Positions 1-8,067 of a stretch of DNA of 64,000 bases are shown in pieces (the first letter of the stretch is position 1; each line of letters starts with the position of its first letter). Source of the DNA: Rossellomorea sp. BNER (GTDB taxonomy: Bacteria > Bacillota > Bacilli > Bacillales > Bacillaceae_B); the NCBI GenBank assembly GCA_024213275.1, contig JANAVG010000006.1, positions 82,166 to 146,165 on the forward strand, given 5' to 3'. The translations under genes were made by a program, and so were the position numbers. A model generated the notes under the pieces. The model did not search any database, had not been told where the DNA came from, and was given only the letters and a program-made list of their open reading frames with translations.

Positions 1-2
1 AG

Positions 3-41
3 GAGTTTGGGCTAATGTTGCCAATGGTTGAAGTGGTTTAG
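3..41 (+). CDS. Possible 3' end of an upstream gene (partial)
   Basis: An open frame runs in from the left edge and stops at TAG 39-41, encoding a tail that ends LMLPMVEVV. An intrinsic-terminator-like hairpin follows about 35 bases later, which fits a real gene ending here. Only 12 codons are visible, so the product cannot be named and the frame could be chance. Confidence 0.3.
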   Translation, partial: EFGLMLPMVEVV

Positions 42-74
42 ATAAAGCCTTCTATCCATTGTAACAGTGGTTTC

Positions 75-110
75 AAGACCCTTTGTTTTTGGGTCAGTCT
101 TTTTTATTTG
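75..110 (+). terminator. Intrinsic terminator of the gene upstream of the window
   Basis: A stem GACCC/GGGTC with a T-rich loop is followed by CAGTCTTTTTT. It separates the left-edge frame from the sugar ABC operon that begins near 300. No convincing sigma-A promoter was identified in the remaining AT-rich 180 bases before that operon. Confidence 0.55.
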
Positions 111-311
111 GGTTATTGAAATCAATTTAAATTCGATGGTTAGTGTTATGTATAGTTTGCTGATAGTCCCAATTGCAAGGTCCTATTTCTCATAGTGAAC
201 AGTTTAAGTTTAATAAGTACAGTAAATCTATAAATTGTTAACTTTTTTCACTGTCAGATTATTATTACAATAATATTGTAAGGGTTTTCAATAATGAGAG
301 GGGGGAGCAAA

Positions 312-1250
312 GTGAAACATGTAAACCATTTTCTTAAAGATATAAAGAAGAATAGTATATGGCTTTTAATGGTGTTACCTGGGACGATATGGTTTTTGCT
401 ATTCTCCTATTTTCCTATGTTTGGAACAGTAATAGCCTTTAAGAATTTCCAGTATGATCCGGGTGGTTTTTTTGCGAGTGTTTGGAATAGTGAATGGGTA
501 GGATTTGACAATTTCGAATTTTTATTTAGCACGAACGATGCCTTCATTATTACTCGTAATACCCTATTATACAATTTGGTTTTTATTTTTCTAGGACTTG
601 TTCTTGCGGTGTTTGTCGCCATTGTATTAAGCGAATTAGCAAACAAGAAGCTAGCCAAGGTTTATCAAACAGGGATGTTATTCCCACACTTTTTATCATG
701 GGTCGTTGTTAGTTACTTCGTCTTTTCGTTTTTAAGTGTTGATAAAGGATTGCTTAACAATATTTTAGCTTGGTTTGGTGTTGATGCCATCTCATGGTAT
801 AACGAGACAGAATATTGGCCTTATATCCTTGTATTTATGAGCATGTGGAAAGGTGTAGGTTATGGAAGTATCGTGTATTTGGCTGCGATTGTTGGGATCG
901 ATAGAAACTATTATGAAGCAGCCATGATCGACGGAGCTAACAAGTGGAAACAAATCCGCCATGTCACCATTCCTATGATTACTCCTTTAATGATCATTTT
1001 AACGATTATGAATGTCGGTAGGATATTCAATTCAGACTTCGGTTTATTCTATCAGGTTCCCCGAGATTCAGGGGCACTTTATCCTGTTACAAATGTTATC
1101 GATACCTTTGTATACCGGGGGTTAACGACCATGGGTGAGATCGGTATGAGCACTGCCGCAGGATTATATCAATCGGTAGTTGGGTTTATCCTAGTATTGT
1201 TAACCAACTATCTTGTACAAAAAGTCGATAAAGAATATGCCTTATTCTAA
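312..1250 (+). CDS. Carbohydrate ABC transporter permease, LplB/YtcP type (first subunit)
   Basis: An inner-membrane subunit of a CUT1-type ABC importer for oligosaccharides, about 312 residues with six hydrophobic segments. The binding-protein-dependent transport loop (EAAMIDGANKW, then PMITPL) lies near residues 203-222 and contacts the ATPase. An in-frame ATG at 294 lies inside the purine-rich ribosome site, so the GTG at 312 preceded by GAGGGGGGAG is preferred. It is followed by a second permease and a lipoprotein, the usual LplB-LplC-LplA order. No ATPase is encoded here; in Bacillus such systems commonly share an MsmX-type ATPase encoded elsewhere. Substrate is inferred only from the downstream glycosidase. 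Confidence 0.9.
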   Translation: MKHVNHFLKDIKKNSIWLLMVLPGTIWFLLFSYFPMFGTVIAFKNFQYDPGGFFASVWNSEWVGFDNFEFLFSTNDAFIITRNTLLYNLVFIFLGLVLAVFVAIVLSELANKKLAKVYQTGMLFPHFLSWVVVSYFVFSFLSVDKGLLNNILAWFGVDAISWYNETEYWPYILVFMSMWKGVGYGSIVYLAAIVGIDRNYYEAAMIDGANKWKQIRHVTIPMITPLMIILTIMNVGRIFNSDFGLFYQVPRDSGALYPVTNVIDTFVYRGLTTMGEIGMSTAAGLYQSVVGFILVLLTNYLVQKVDKEYALF

Positions 1251-1288
1251 GATGACGGAGCCATTCTTTTAGAAAGGAGGAAGTGTCC

Positions 1289-2272
1289 TTGAAAACAAAA
1301 TTATCAAATGAGCAAGCTACCAAAGTAGATATTAACTTAGTAGGAAAGTCTCTCCATACGAAAAAGAAAAAACGTAAGAGCAGCCCGCATAGCTTTAGCG
1401 GTTTTACGAATATATTCATGAATATCCTTTTAGCTGTCTTTGCTCTCGTGTGTATATTCCCTTTTATTTATGTCATCATCATTTCTTTAAGTGATGAAGA
1501 AACACTCAATAGAAGCGGATTCCAGCTAATTCCTGAAAAATGGAGCTTTGAAGCTTACGAGTATCTTTGGCAAATGAAGGCTCAGATGTTTCAGTCGTAC
1601 TTTATCACGATTTCCATTACGGTAATTGGGACAATCTTGAGTGTATTAATCATTGCTTTCTATGCTTATGCGATTTCAAGAAAGCAATTTAAATATCGTA
1701 AGTTCTTCACTTTTTTCGCCTTTTTTACGATGCTATTTAATGGTGGGCTAGTCCCTTTCTATATTGTGGCGACTCAATTTTTAGAACTTCGTAATACGAT
1801 TTGGGCTTTGATCCTGCCTTTACTGGTCAATGCTTTTTACATCCTCATCATGAGAACCTTTTTTCAAAGAGCGGTTCCAGAAGCATTGCTTGAATCAGCT
1901 AGGATCGATGGGGCAAGTGAACTGAGGATTTTCTTCCAAATTGTTATGCCATTATCGTTACCAGGGATTGCCACAATAGCTTTATTTAGTACATTGGGTT
2001 ATTGGAATGATTGGTTTAATGCCTTATTATTCATTGATGAATCCAGTTTGGTTCCTTTGCAATCATTATTAATGAAGATTGAAAACAATCTTGAATTCAT
2101 TAGACAGAATTCTCTATCAGGCGGGCAACAAAGCGGTATTCTAAATTCAATTCCACAAGATGCAGCAAAAATGGCCATGGTTGTTATTTCCACACTTCCA
2201 GTGGCATTATCGTATCCTTTCTTCCAAAAGTATTTTGTAAGGGGGCTTACGATTGGGAGTGTTAAAGAATAA
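1289..2272 (+). CDS. Carbohydrate ABC transporter permease, LplC/YtcP type (second subunit)
   Basis: The partner permease, about 327 residues. A charged N-terminal stretch with a KKKKRK run precedes six membrane segments, and the EAA-type loop (ESARIDGASELR, then MPLSLPG) sits near residues 201-222. AGAAAGGAGG at 1271-1280 favours the TTG at 1289 over an in-frame GTG at 1283, which lies only two bases after the site. The gene starts 38 bases after the first permease and is surely cotranscribed with it. Its family (YtcP-like CarB permeases) typically works with DUF3502-type or LplA-like binding proteins in uptake of complex-polysaccharide fragments. Confidence 0.9.
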   Translation: MKTKLSNEQATKVDINLVGKSLHTKKKKRKSSPHSFSGFTNIFMNILLAVFALVCIFPFIYVIIISLSDEETLNRSGFQLIPEKWSFEAYEYLWQMKAQMFQSYFITISITVIGTILSVLIIAFYAYAISRKQFKYRKFFTFFAFFTMLFNGGLVPFYIVATQFLELRNTIWALILPLLVNAFYILIMRTFFQRAVPEALLESARIDGASELRIFFQIVMPLSLPGIATIALFSTLGYWNDWFNALLFIDESSLVPLQSLLMKIENNLEFIRQNSLSGGQQSGILNSIPQDAAKMAMVVISTLPVALSYPFFQKYFVRGLTIGSVKE

Positions 2273-2302
2273 TCACATATAAAAACAAAGGGAGGAATTA
2301 TG

Positions 2303-3760
2303 ATGGGGAAAAAACTGATTTTATTATTAGTCTTAATGCTAAGCCTATCAACGGTGCTCATTGGATGTAGCAGTGATTCAGCAAATTCCAGTGGCGATGA
2401 GGGTTCAAAACCTTATGAAATTAAATGGTATATGATAGGAACTCCTCAAAAAGATTTGGATAAAGTCATGAAAGAAGTTAATAAGTATACAAAAGAAAAG
2501 ATTAATGCAACCGTTGATTTAACGATGATCGATTGGGGCGACTATGATAAGAAGATGCAGGTCATTGTAGCATCTGGTGAACCATTTGACATTTCATTCA
2601 CAAGCTCATGGGCAAATAACTATGTCTTAAATGCTCGTAAGGGTGCGTTTGTGGAGCTTGATAAATTGATGGATGAACATGGGAAGGAAATGAAGGAAGC
2701 CATTGACCCAGCATTCTTAGAAGGAGCAAAAGTTGGCGGCCATTTATATGCTGTTCCTACAAATAAAGAAGTAGGCCAGCAGAGTGTATTTGTTTTTAAC
2801 AAACGAATAGCAGATAAGTATAATATGGACCTTTCAAAGGTAAATTCCTTAGAAGATCTTGAACCATTTTTGAAAATAGTGAAAGAAAATGAACCAGATT
2901 TCAATCCAATCGCAACATTCTTTCCACCATATATGCCATTTGACTATATTATCGATGATAAAAACCCGTTTGCTATTCCTTTAGATTCAAAGGATCATAA
3001 GATTATCAATCCATATGAAACAGAGGAAATGATGGAAACGTTAAAAGTGATGCACGATTACTACAAAAAAGGATATATCCGAGCTGATGCCGCAACAAGT
3101 ACAGATCCATATCCACTTGAAGTTGAAAATTGGTTTGTTCGTAAAGAGCTTTATCAGCCATATGCCGAACTTATATGGTCACGTTCAGCTGGATATGATG
3201 TAGAGGTTCGCCCGTTACATGAACCTATTACGTTTAATGGTTCGGTTACAGGTTCTATGCAAGCAATCTCTGTCACATCTGAAAACCCTGAGAAGTCTCT
3301 TGAATTCTTAAGCTTGTTAAACACAGATCCTAAATTGCGTACATTACTTGATAAGGGAATCGAAGGTGTTCATTATGAAGAGGTTGAAGATGGAAGAATC
3401 AAAGATTTGCCTGCACGTGTGAAGAACTTCAATATGCCAAGCTTTGCGATCGGTAACCAATTTATCTTGCCTTTATATGAAAATGACCCAGCAGATAAAT
3501 GGGATGCTTTTAAAGCATTCAATGAGAAGTCTAAGCCAGCACCAACACTAGGATTTCACTTTGATCCAGAGCCAGTTCGTACGGAACTTGCTGCCATTTC
3601 AAACGTGACGAGTGAATTCGCGAAACCCCTTTTAACAGGCTCTGTAGACCCTGAAGAATATTTACCAAAGGCCAATAAGAAGTTTAAAGAAGCTGGACTT
3701 GAAAAAGTATTGAAAGAAATGCAAAAACAGTATGATGAGTGGAGAAAAGAGCAGGAATAG
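2303..3760 (+). CDS. Extracellular sugar-binding lipoprotein of the ABC importer (LplA-like)
   Basis: A 485-residue lipoprotein that captures the sugar outside the membrane and hands it to the two upstream permeases. The signal peptide ends in a lipobox, VLIGC, with the lipid-modified cysteine at about residue 22, followed by a short Ser/Asp/Gly linker. The mature part has the size and composition of family 1 solute-binding proteins; the C-terminal portion resembles the DUF3502 region of LplA-like proteins. Two ATG codons sit at 2300 and 2303; GGAGG at 2291-2295 spaces better with the second. Proximity to a GH1 glycosidase and ROK kinase suggests a beta-glucoside or similar oligosaccharide. 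Family assignment is firm, ligand is inference. Confidence 0.9.
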   Translation: MGKKLILLLVLMLSLSTVLIGCSSDSANSSGDEGSKPYEIKWYMIGTPQKDLDKVMKEVNKYTKEKINATVDLTMIDWGDYDKKMQVIVASGEPFDISFTSSWANNYVLNARKGAFVELDKLMDEHGKEMKEAIDPAFLEGAKVGGHLYAVPTNKEVGQQSVFVFNKRIADKYNMDLSKVNSLEDLEPFLKIVKENEPDFNPIATFFPPYMPFDYIIDDKNPFAIPLDSKDHKIINPYETEEMMETLKVMHDYYKKGYIRADAATSTDPYPLEVENWFVRKELYQPYAELIWSRSAGYDVEVRPLHEPITFNGSVTGSMQAISVTSENPEKSLEFLSLLNTDPKLRTLLDKGIEGVHYEEVEDGRIKDLPARVKNFNMPSFAIGNQFILPLYENDPADKWDAFKAFNEKSKPAPTLGFHFDPEPVRTELAAISNVTSEFAKPLLTGSVDPEEYLPKANKKFKEAGLEKVLKEMQKQYDEWRKEQE

Positions 3761-3790
3761 TTGGGGAAAGCGTGACTACATTTTCTTTTA

Positions 3791-3890
3791 AAACCTGGTG
3801 TCAGTCCCTACCATTGAGGAGTCTGCTTGAGATGGATAGGTAATTCATCTTCATTTTGATAAGTATTCTTGGTAGGGACGAAGCCAGTGA
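3791..3890. repeat. Family H unit 1 (inverted-repeat element)
   Basis: This copy opens with GGTGTCAGTCCCTACCAT and closes with TTGGTAGGGACGAAGCC, which pair imperfectly to form a long hairpin 30 bases downstream of the binding-protein gene. It is shorter than the two later copies and lacks their trailing segment. Its position suggests it may end transcription of the ABC operon. Confidence 0.6.
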
Positions 3891-4062
3891 AATGGTCATG
3901 TTTTATTGAATTTAGATCTTCAAAAAGGGTTTATTCTCAACTTTCGCCTTTTTATTTTCAACTTAAGGGAATTTATTCTCAACTTTAGGGTGTTTATCGA
4001 TTTCTCGACAATTTTCGACGAAATACCACTGCTTTTTGTGACAAATAAATGCTAAGTTCAAG
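3891..4062. other. AT-rich spacer with short direct repeats
   Basis: No gene is seen here. Between about 3928 and 3990 a motif like TTTATTCTCAACTTT is repeated two to three times with small changes (TTTATTTTCAACTTA is the middle copy). Such short T-rich repeats are common between Bacillus genes; no function can be assigned. Confidence 0.4.
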
Positions 4063-4300
4063 ACCGTGGTGTCAGTCCCTACCATTAAAGAGTCTGCTTG
4101 AGATAGGCATGTATTTCATGTTAATTTTTTATGAGATTTCATGGTAGTGACGGACCCCTATGCTCCTGACTTATGGGTGCTGGAATCCGTTATCAGGGAG
4201 AGGGTTTTTGAAGAGTGAGTGTTTCATGGTTCTTTTTATGGGTTTGTTTCTACGTTTTGAACTCTTCTGCTTTGGAATGGGAGACTGCTTTTTCATTAAA
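4063..4300. repeat. Family H unit 2 (about 238 bp)
   Basis: It begins ACCGTGGTGTCAGTCCC and has an inverted right arm ATGGTAGTGACGGACCCC near 4142-4159. A shared trailing segment follows (CTCCTGACTTATGGGTGC, then a smaller GC-rich hairpin around 4185-4210). It is repeated nearly entire as unit 3, 238 bases downstream, so the two are tandem. A 67-codon open frame across this region is not considered a gene because it lies wholly inside the repeat. Confidence 0.75.
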
Positions 4301-4525
4301 ACCGTGGTGTCAGTCCCTACCATTGAGGAGTCTACTTATGATGGAGCAGGTATTTCATATTAATTTCCATGAGACTTCATGGTAGTGACGGACCCCTATG
4401 CTCCTGACTTATGGGTGCTGAAACCCGTTATCGGAGAGAGGGGTTTTGAAATGTGAGTGTTTCATAGGCTTTTTTATGGGGTTCTATCTACGTTTTGAGC
4501 GCTCCAGCTAATAAAAGGAAATTTT
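4301..4525. repeat. Family H unit 3 (tandem copy of unit 2)
   Basis: The same order of parts as the previous unit: ACCGTGGTGTCAGTCCC, a central stretch, the inverted arm ATGGTAGTGACGGACCCC at about 4379-4396, CTCCTGACTTATGGGTGC, and a GTTATCGGAGAGAGGGGTT hairpin arm. Differences are scattered single bases and small indels, so duplication was not very recent. Confidence 0.75.
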
Positions 4526-4570
4526 TTTGACGGTGAAGATCGACGATGGTCGTTATTTGCCGTCTTTTCT
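4526..4570 (+). terminator. Hairpin with T tract before the GH1 gene
   Basis: GACGG at 4529-4533 pairs with CCGTC at 4560-4564, with an inner stem CGAC/GTCG, followed by TTTTCT. It lies 50 bases before the glycosidase ribosome site, so it is either a terminator of read-through from the ABC operon or an attenuator of the glycosidase and kinase genes. No antiterminator binding site was recognised. Confidence 0.5.
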
Positions 4571-4619
4571 ATCATTAGTAATCTTTTAATCTAACAATAT
4601 AAAAGAGGTGTACGAGAAT

Positions 4620-6020
4620 ATGAAACAAAATCAACTTGATTATTCATTTCCAAAGGGTTTTTGGTGGGGGTCTGCCTCGTCGGCTACTCAAATGGAAGGG
4701 GCTGCAAGTCTTGGCAATAAGGGTCCAAATATTTGGGATTACTGGTATGACACTGAACCAAATCGATTTTTTCAGGGCGTGGGACCTGAGCATACCTCAA
4801 AGTTTTATGATCAATATAAAAACGACATTCAATTAATGAAGGAAACAGGCCATAATAGTTTTCGTTTCTCCATTTCTTGGTCAAGATTGATCCCTAATGG
4901 TACTGGAGCTGTAAATGAGAAAGCGATTCAATTTTACAATGATGTTATTGATGAACTAATCAGAAATGACATTGAACCGTTTGTGAACCTTTTTCATTTC
5001 GATATGCCATTATCGATGCAGGAGATGGGGGGATGGGAAAGCCGAGAGGTAGTAGAAGCTTATGTAAGTTATGCTCAAACATGTTTTGAGTTTTTTGGGG
5101 ATCGCGTAAAGTATTGGTTTACACACAATGAACCAGTTGTTCCTGTTGAAGGACAGTACCTTTATGGTTTTCATTATCCTGCTCTATGCGATTTTAAAAA
5201 AGCGGTTCAGGCTGCTTTCCACGAGATCCTTGCAAGTGCGAAAGCAATCGCGAGTTATAAGAAGATGAATCTTGGTGGAAAGATAGGCATTATCATAAAC
5301 CTCACGCCTTCCTACCCACGTAGTCAACACCCCATGGATGTGGAGGCAGCAAATCGAGCAGATTTATTATTTAACCGTTCATTCCTAGACCCATCTGTAA
5401 AAGGAACGTTTCCAGAAGAGCTCATTGAATTAATAGACCAAGAAGGATTTACTCCGGTGATTGCAGAGGGAGACTTGGAAACTATTAAAGAAAATTCCGT
5501 TTCTTTACTTGGCATCAATTATTACCAACCACGAAGAGTAAAGGCGAAGGAACATCTCCCTAACCCTTCTGCACCATTCTTACCTGAACGCTACTTTGAT
5601 TATTATGAGATGCATGGGAGAAAAATGAATCCTTATCGCGGATGGGAGATCTATGAAAAAGGAATTTACGATCTTCTGGTAAATATTAAGGAAAATTATC
5701 ATAATATCGACTGTTTCATTGCTGAGAATGGGATGGGTGTTGAAAATGAAGGCCGCTTTATCGGTGCAGATGGAATGATAGAAGATGATTATCGAATCGA
5801 CTTTTACAAGGAACATTTAAAGTGGGTTCATAAAGCAATTGAAGAGGGAGTGAATGTTAAAGGGTATCATGTTTGGACATTCATGGACAATTGGTCTTGG
5901 CTAAATGCGTATAAAAATCGTTATGGGCTGGTTTCGGTTAACCTTGAGGATCATTATAAAAGAACGGTAAAAAAGAGCGGTAAATGGTTTAAGCAATTAT
6001 CAGGAAATAATGGTTTTTAA
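4620..6020 (+). CDS. Family 1 glycoside hydrolase (beta-glucosidase or 6-phospho-beta-glucosidase)
   Basis: A cytoplasmic retaining beta-glycosidase of 466 residues, the usual GH1 size. The acid/base glutamate is E171 in THNEP and the nucleophile E369 in IAENGMG. Near the C terminus the sugar-binding loop reads DNWSWLNAYKNRYG (423-436). Unphosphorylated-substrate enzymes carry Glu in this loop (DNFEW); here it is Ser426, as in 6-phospho enzymes such as LacG, and Tyr435 also matches, but the LacG lysine is replaced by Asn433. Specificity is thus ambiguous. ATG 4620 is chosen because AAGAGGTG overlaps the alternative GTG at 4608. The kinase gene follows 12 bases later, consistent with hydrolysis of a phosphorylated disaccharide. 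Confidence 0.9.
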   Translation: MKQNQLDYSFPKGFWWGSASSATQMEGAASLGNKGPNIWDYWYDTEPNRFFQGVGPEHTSKFYDQYKNDIQLMKETGHNSFRFSISWSRLIPNGTGAVNEKAIQFYNDVIDELIRNDIEPFVNLFHFDMPLSMQEMGGWESREVVEAYVSYAQTCFEFFGDRVKYWFTHNEPVVPVEGQYLYGFHYPALCDFKKAVQAAFHEILASAKAIASYKKMNLGGKIGIIINLTPSYPRSQHPMDVEAANRADLLFNRSFLDPSVKGTFPEELIELIDQEGFTPVIAEGDLETIKENSVSLLGINYYQPRRVKAKEHLPNPSAPFLPERYFDYYEMHGRKMNPYRGWEIYEKGIYDLLVNIKENYHNIDCFIAENGMGVENEGRFIGADGMIEDDYRIDFYKEHLKWVHKAIEEGVNVKGYHVWTFMDNWSWLNAYKNRYGLVSVNLEDHYKRTVKKSGKWFKQLSGNNGF

Positions 6021-6032
6021 GGAGGATACAAG

Positions 6033-6929
6033 GTGACAAACTATTATTCTGTTTTTGACATCGGTGGAACTTCTATTAAACACTCTGTAATGGATGAGGC
6101 AGCGGAAGTTTACAAAACAACAAGTCATACCACACCAGATCAAGGAAATGGTGATATATTTCATTTATTAATAGAGATCATTAAACAAGACCAAGAACAA
6201 TTCCTAATCAAAGGAGTAGCGTTAAGCGTTCCCGGAGCGATCACTCCGGTATCAGGCGAGATTCATTATGCGGGGGCTGTCACTGACTTAATTGGTGTAA
6301 ATATCAAGACTAGTCTTAACGAAGTCGGGGTTCCTGTAGAAGCGGAAAATGACGCCAACTGTGCGGCATTAGCTGAAAAGTGGAGAGGGAATGCGATAGG
6401 ATGTCAAAATTTTATAACTTTGACAATAGGGACAGGTATTGGAGGAGGAATTTTCTTGAACGGCAACATTCACCATGGTGTTGATGGGATGGCTGGGGAA
6501 CTCGGATTAATGATGCTCCATACTTCACTTCCTTTACCAAGGTTAATAGAAGAACAGACATTTAGTCGATTAGGTTCTACATGGAATTTACTTGATCGAG
6601 TTAATAAAAAGTTGGAAAAGAACTTAAATGGAGAACAAATTTTCCAGCTGTACAAAGATGGACATGAAGTGGTTCAAAAGGAAGTTCATTATTTTTTTGA
6701 TGTACTAGCGATTGGAACAGCAAACATTGTTCACACATTTGCACCTGAAAAAGTCTTATTTGGGGGCGGGGTTAGTGTACAGGAAAACTTTATTCCCTCT
6801 ATTAAGGAACGAATAGAATTAATTAATCCCCATATTTTGAAAATGACTAGTATTGATCGTTGTCAATTTGGGAATCAGTCAGGGCAGGTTGGGGCTTTGT
6901 ATCATTTTTTAAGAAGCAGAGGGGAATAG
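6033..6929 (+). CDS. ROK-family sugar kinase, BglK-like
   Basis: A 298-residue cytoplasmic ATP-dependent sugar kinase. The N-terminal phosphate loop is FDIGGTS (8-14), the catalytic aspartate is D107 in ENDANCA, and a glycine-rich motif TIGTGIGGGIF follows. The CxCGxxGCxE zinc motif of glucokinases and NagC-type ROK proteins is absent. Beta-glucoside kinase BglK of Klebsiella and Listeria, a ROK protein of similar size that phosphorylates cellobiose-type disaccharides, is the family comparison I have in mind, but that match is from memory. The start is GTG after AAGGAGG. Coupling with the preceding GH1 gene supports a kinase-then-phosphoglycosidase route; fructokinase or allose kinase activity is the alternative. 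Confidence 0.85.
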   Translation: MTNYYSVFDIGGTSIKHSVMDEAAEVYKTTSHTTPDQGNGDIFHLLIEIIKQDQEQFLIKGVALSVPGAITPVSGEIHYAGAVTDLIGVNIKTSLNEVGVPVEAENDANCAALAEKWRGNAIGCQNFITLTIGTGIGGGIFLNGNIHHGVDGMAGELGLMMLHTSLPLPRLIEEQTFSRLGSTWNLLDRVNKKLEKNLNGEQIFQLYKDGHEVVQKEVHYFFDVLAIGTANIVHTFAPEKVLFGGGVSVQENFIPSIKERIELINPHILKMTSIDRCQFGNQSGQVGALYHFLRSRGE

Positions 6930-6937
6930 GCGTTTCA

Positions 6938-7086
6938 TATGTTTCGTGTCCTTTCCTTAAATAGATTTTGTGAAAGTAACCCATCGATAAAGAAGTTGAT
7001 TGGAGCGGAAAGCGAGCAACCTTTCGCTGCAATCAACCACTCCCTTTTTTGAAAAATAGTAATAAAGTTTACGAAAACAGCCTTGT
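6938..7086. repeat. Family B copy 1, containing a shortened family C core
   Basis: The right end reads AAAGTTTACGAAAACAGCCTT, the hallmark of family B. The middle, GTGAAAGTAACCCATCGATA followed by AGAAGTTGATTGGAGCGGAA and later AATCAACCACT, matches the reverse complement of copy 2 near 26190-26270. It fills the gap between the convergent kinase and IclR genes and may serve both as terminator. Confidence 0.7.
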
Positions 7087-7167
7087 GGAAAAATGATTGG
7101 TGGGGCATAATCTTCACCAATCATTTTTTTGATTTGATATTTTTTAACCAGCTTAATTGAAATTCAA

Positions 7168-7905
7168 CTAGTTTTGATATCCCAATTTCATAGAAATCGT
7201 TCTCCCTGTATGGACCACTTTGTCGATGAAAAATTCTAATTTATCCTCTGTCAAGTTGTAGCTGATTAGCCTGATACTTACCGCTCCCACTATCCCACCT
7301 AGACGATTGAGAATAGGTGCGGCAACAGTAGAAATCCCTCCCGTTCGTTCACCATGACTAACTTTATAACCATCCATTTTTATTTTCCCTAACACTTCAT
7401 AAAGGCTTTTTCTATCGTCCTCTGGTAGAAGTTTATCTAAAATCTGCTCCTGTTGAGCTACTGGCATATTAGCTAGCATAGCTAAGTTTGCAGCGCCAAT
7501 ATTCATTGGAGTACGAAGGCCAAGCTGATCATGGATGCGGATGGTATTCTGATCACAATCAATCCGTTCGATGACTAATACTTCTGTGCCTATTGGCTTA
7601 CTTAAGTACACGCTTTCTTCAACTAAATGCATAAGTTTTTCTAACTCCGGTCTAATAATACTCACGTAATCGATGGAATCATACACTTTTAGTCCGTACT
7701 CAAGCCATGCATTTCCGAGTCCATATAGTTTTCTTTCAGGGTCCTGTTGTATCATTTCATGTTTCATCATTGCCTTTAGTAATCGGTGCATGGAGCTGAC
7801 GGGAAGCTCACATTCTTTAGCTAATTCTGTAATCGAAAGAAATTGATTTGCATCATATGTAGCCAATACTTTTATTACGGTCATTGCTCTATCGAGTGAT
7901 TGCAT
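7168..7905 (-). CDS. IclR-family transcriptional regulator
   Basis: A 245-residue DNA-binding repressor/activator. The winged helix-turn-helix is at about residues 20-60 (ITELAKECELPVSSMHRLL) and the rest is the IclR effector-binding domain with the typical GERTGGISTVAAPI segment. AAAGGTGGG precedes the ATG at 7905. It is divergent from the arginine deiminase-fold gene at 8068, with the shared promoter region between them, so it probably controls the 8.1-13.1 kb group. IclR proteins usually sense small carboxylic or aromatic acids; the ligand here is unknown. Confidence 0.9.
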   Translation of the reverse strand: MQSLDRAMTVIKVLATYDANQFLSITELAKECELPVSSMHRLLKAMMKHEMIQQDPERKLYGLGNAWLEYGLKVYDSIDYVSIIRPELEKLMHLVEESVYLSKPIGTEVLVIERIDCDQNTIRIHDQLGLRTPMNIGAANLAMLANMPVAQQEQILDKLLPEDDRKSLYEVLGKIKMDGYKVSHGERTGGISTVAAPILNRLGGIVGAVSIRLISYNLTEDKLEFFIDKVVHTGRTISMKLGYQN

Positions 7906-7977
7906 ATTAAACCCACCTTTGTATTTATTATAAACTGTGAATTTATAAAAAATATTTTTCTGATTATTTAAAATATA

Positions 7978-8007
7978 TTGACACTATTATATTGGTTTAT
8001 TTATACT
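7978..8007 (+). promoter_or_regulatory. Sigma-A promoter for the arginine-related operon
   Basis: A perfect TTGACA (7978-7983) is followed after 18 bases by TATACT (8002-8007), five of six matches to the consensus. The upstream bases are AT-rich. Transcription would begin near 8013, which rules out the longest open frame (from 7978) and supports translation from ATG 8068. It lies in the divergent region next to the IclR gene, a natural place for its operator. Confidence 0.7.
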
Positions 8008-8067
8008 TTAATCAAGATATTTCCTTTAGACGGAAGTGTTTTCCACTATGCGGAAAAGGTGATAAAA

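Noticed and set aside
4160..4363. 67-codon open frame on the plus strand
   Set aside because: It lies inside tandem family H repeats, has low-complexity hydrophobic wording and no good ribosome site.
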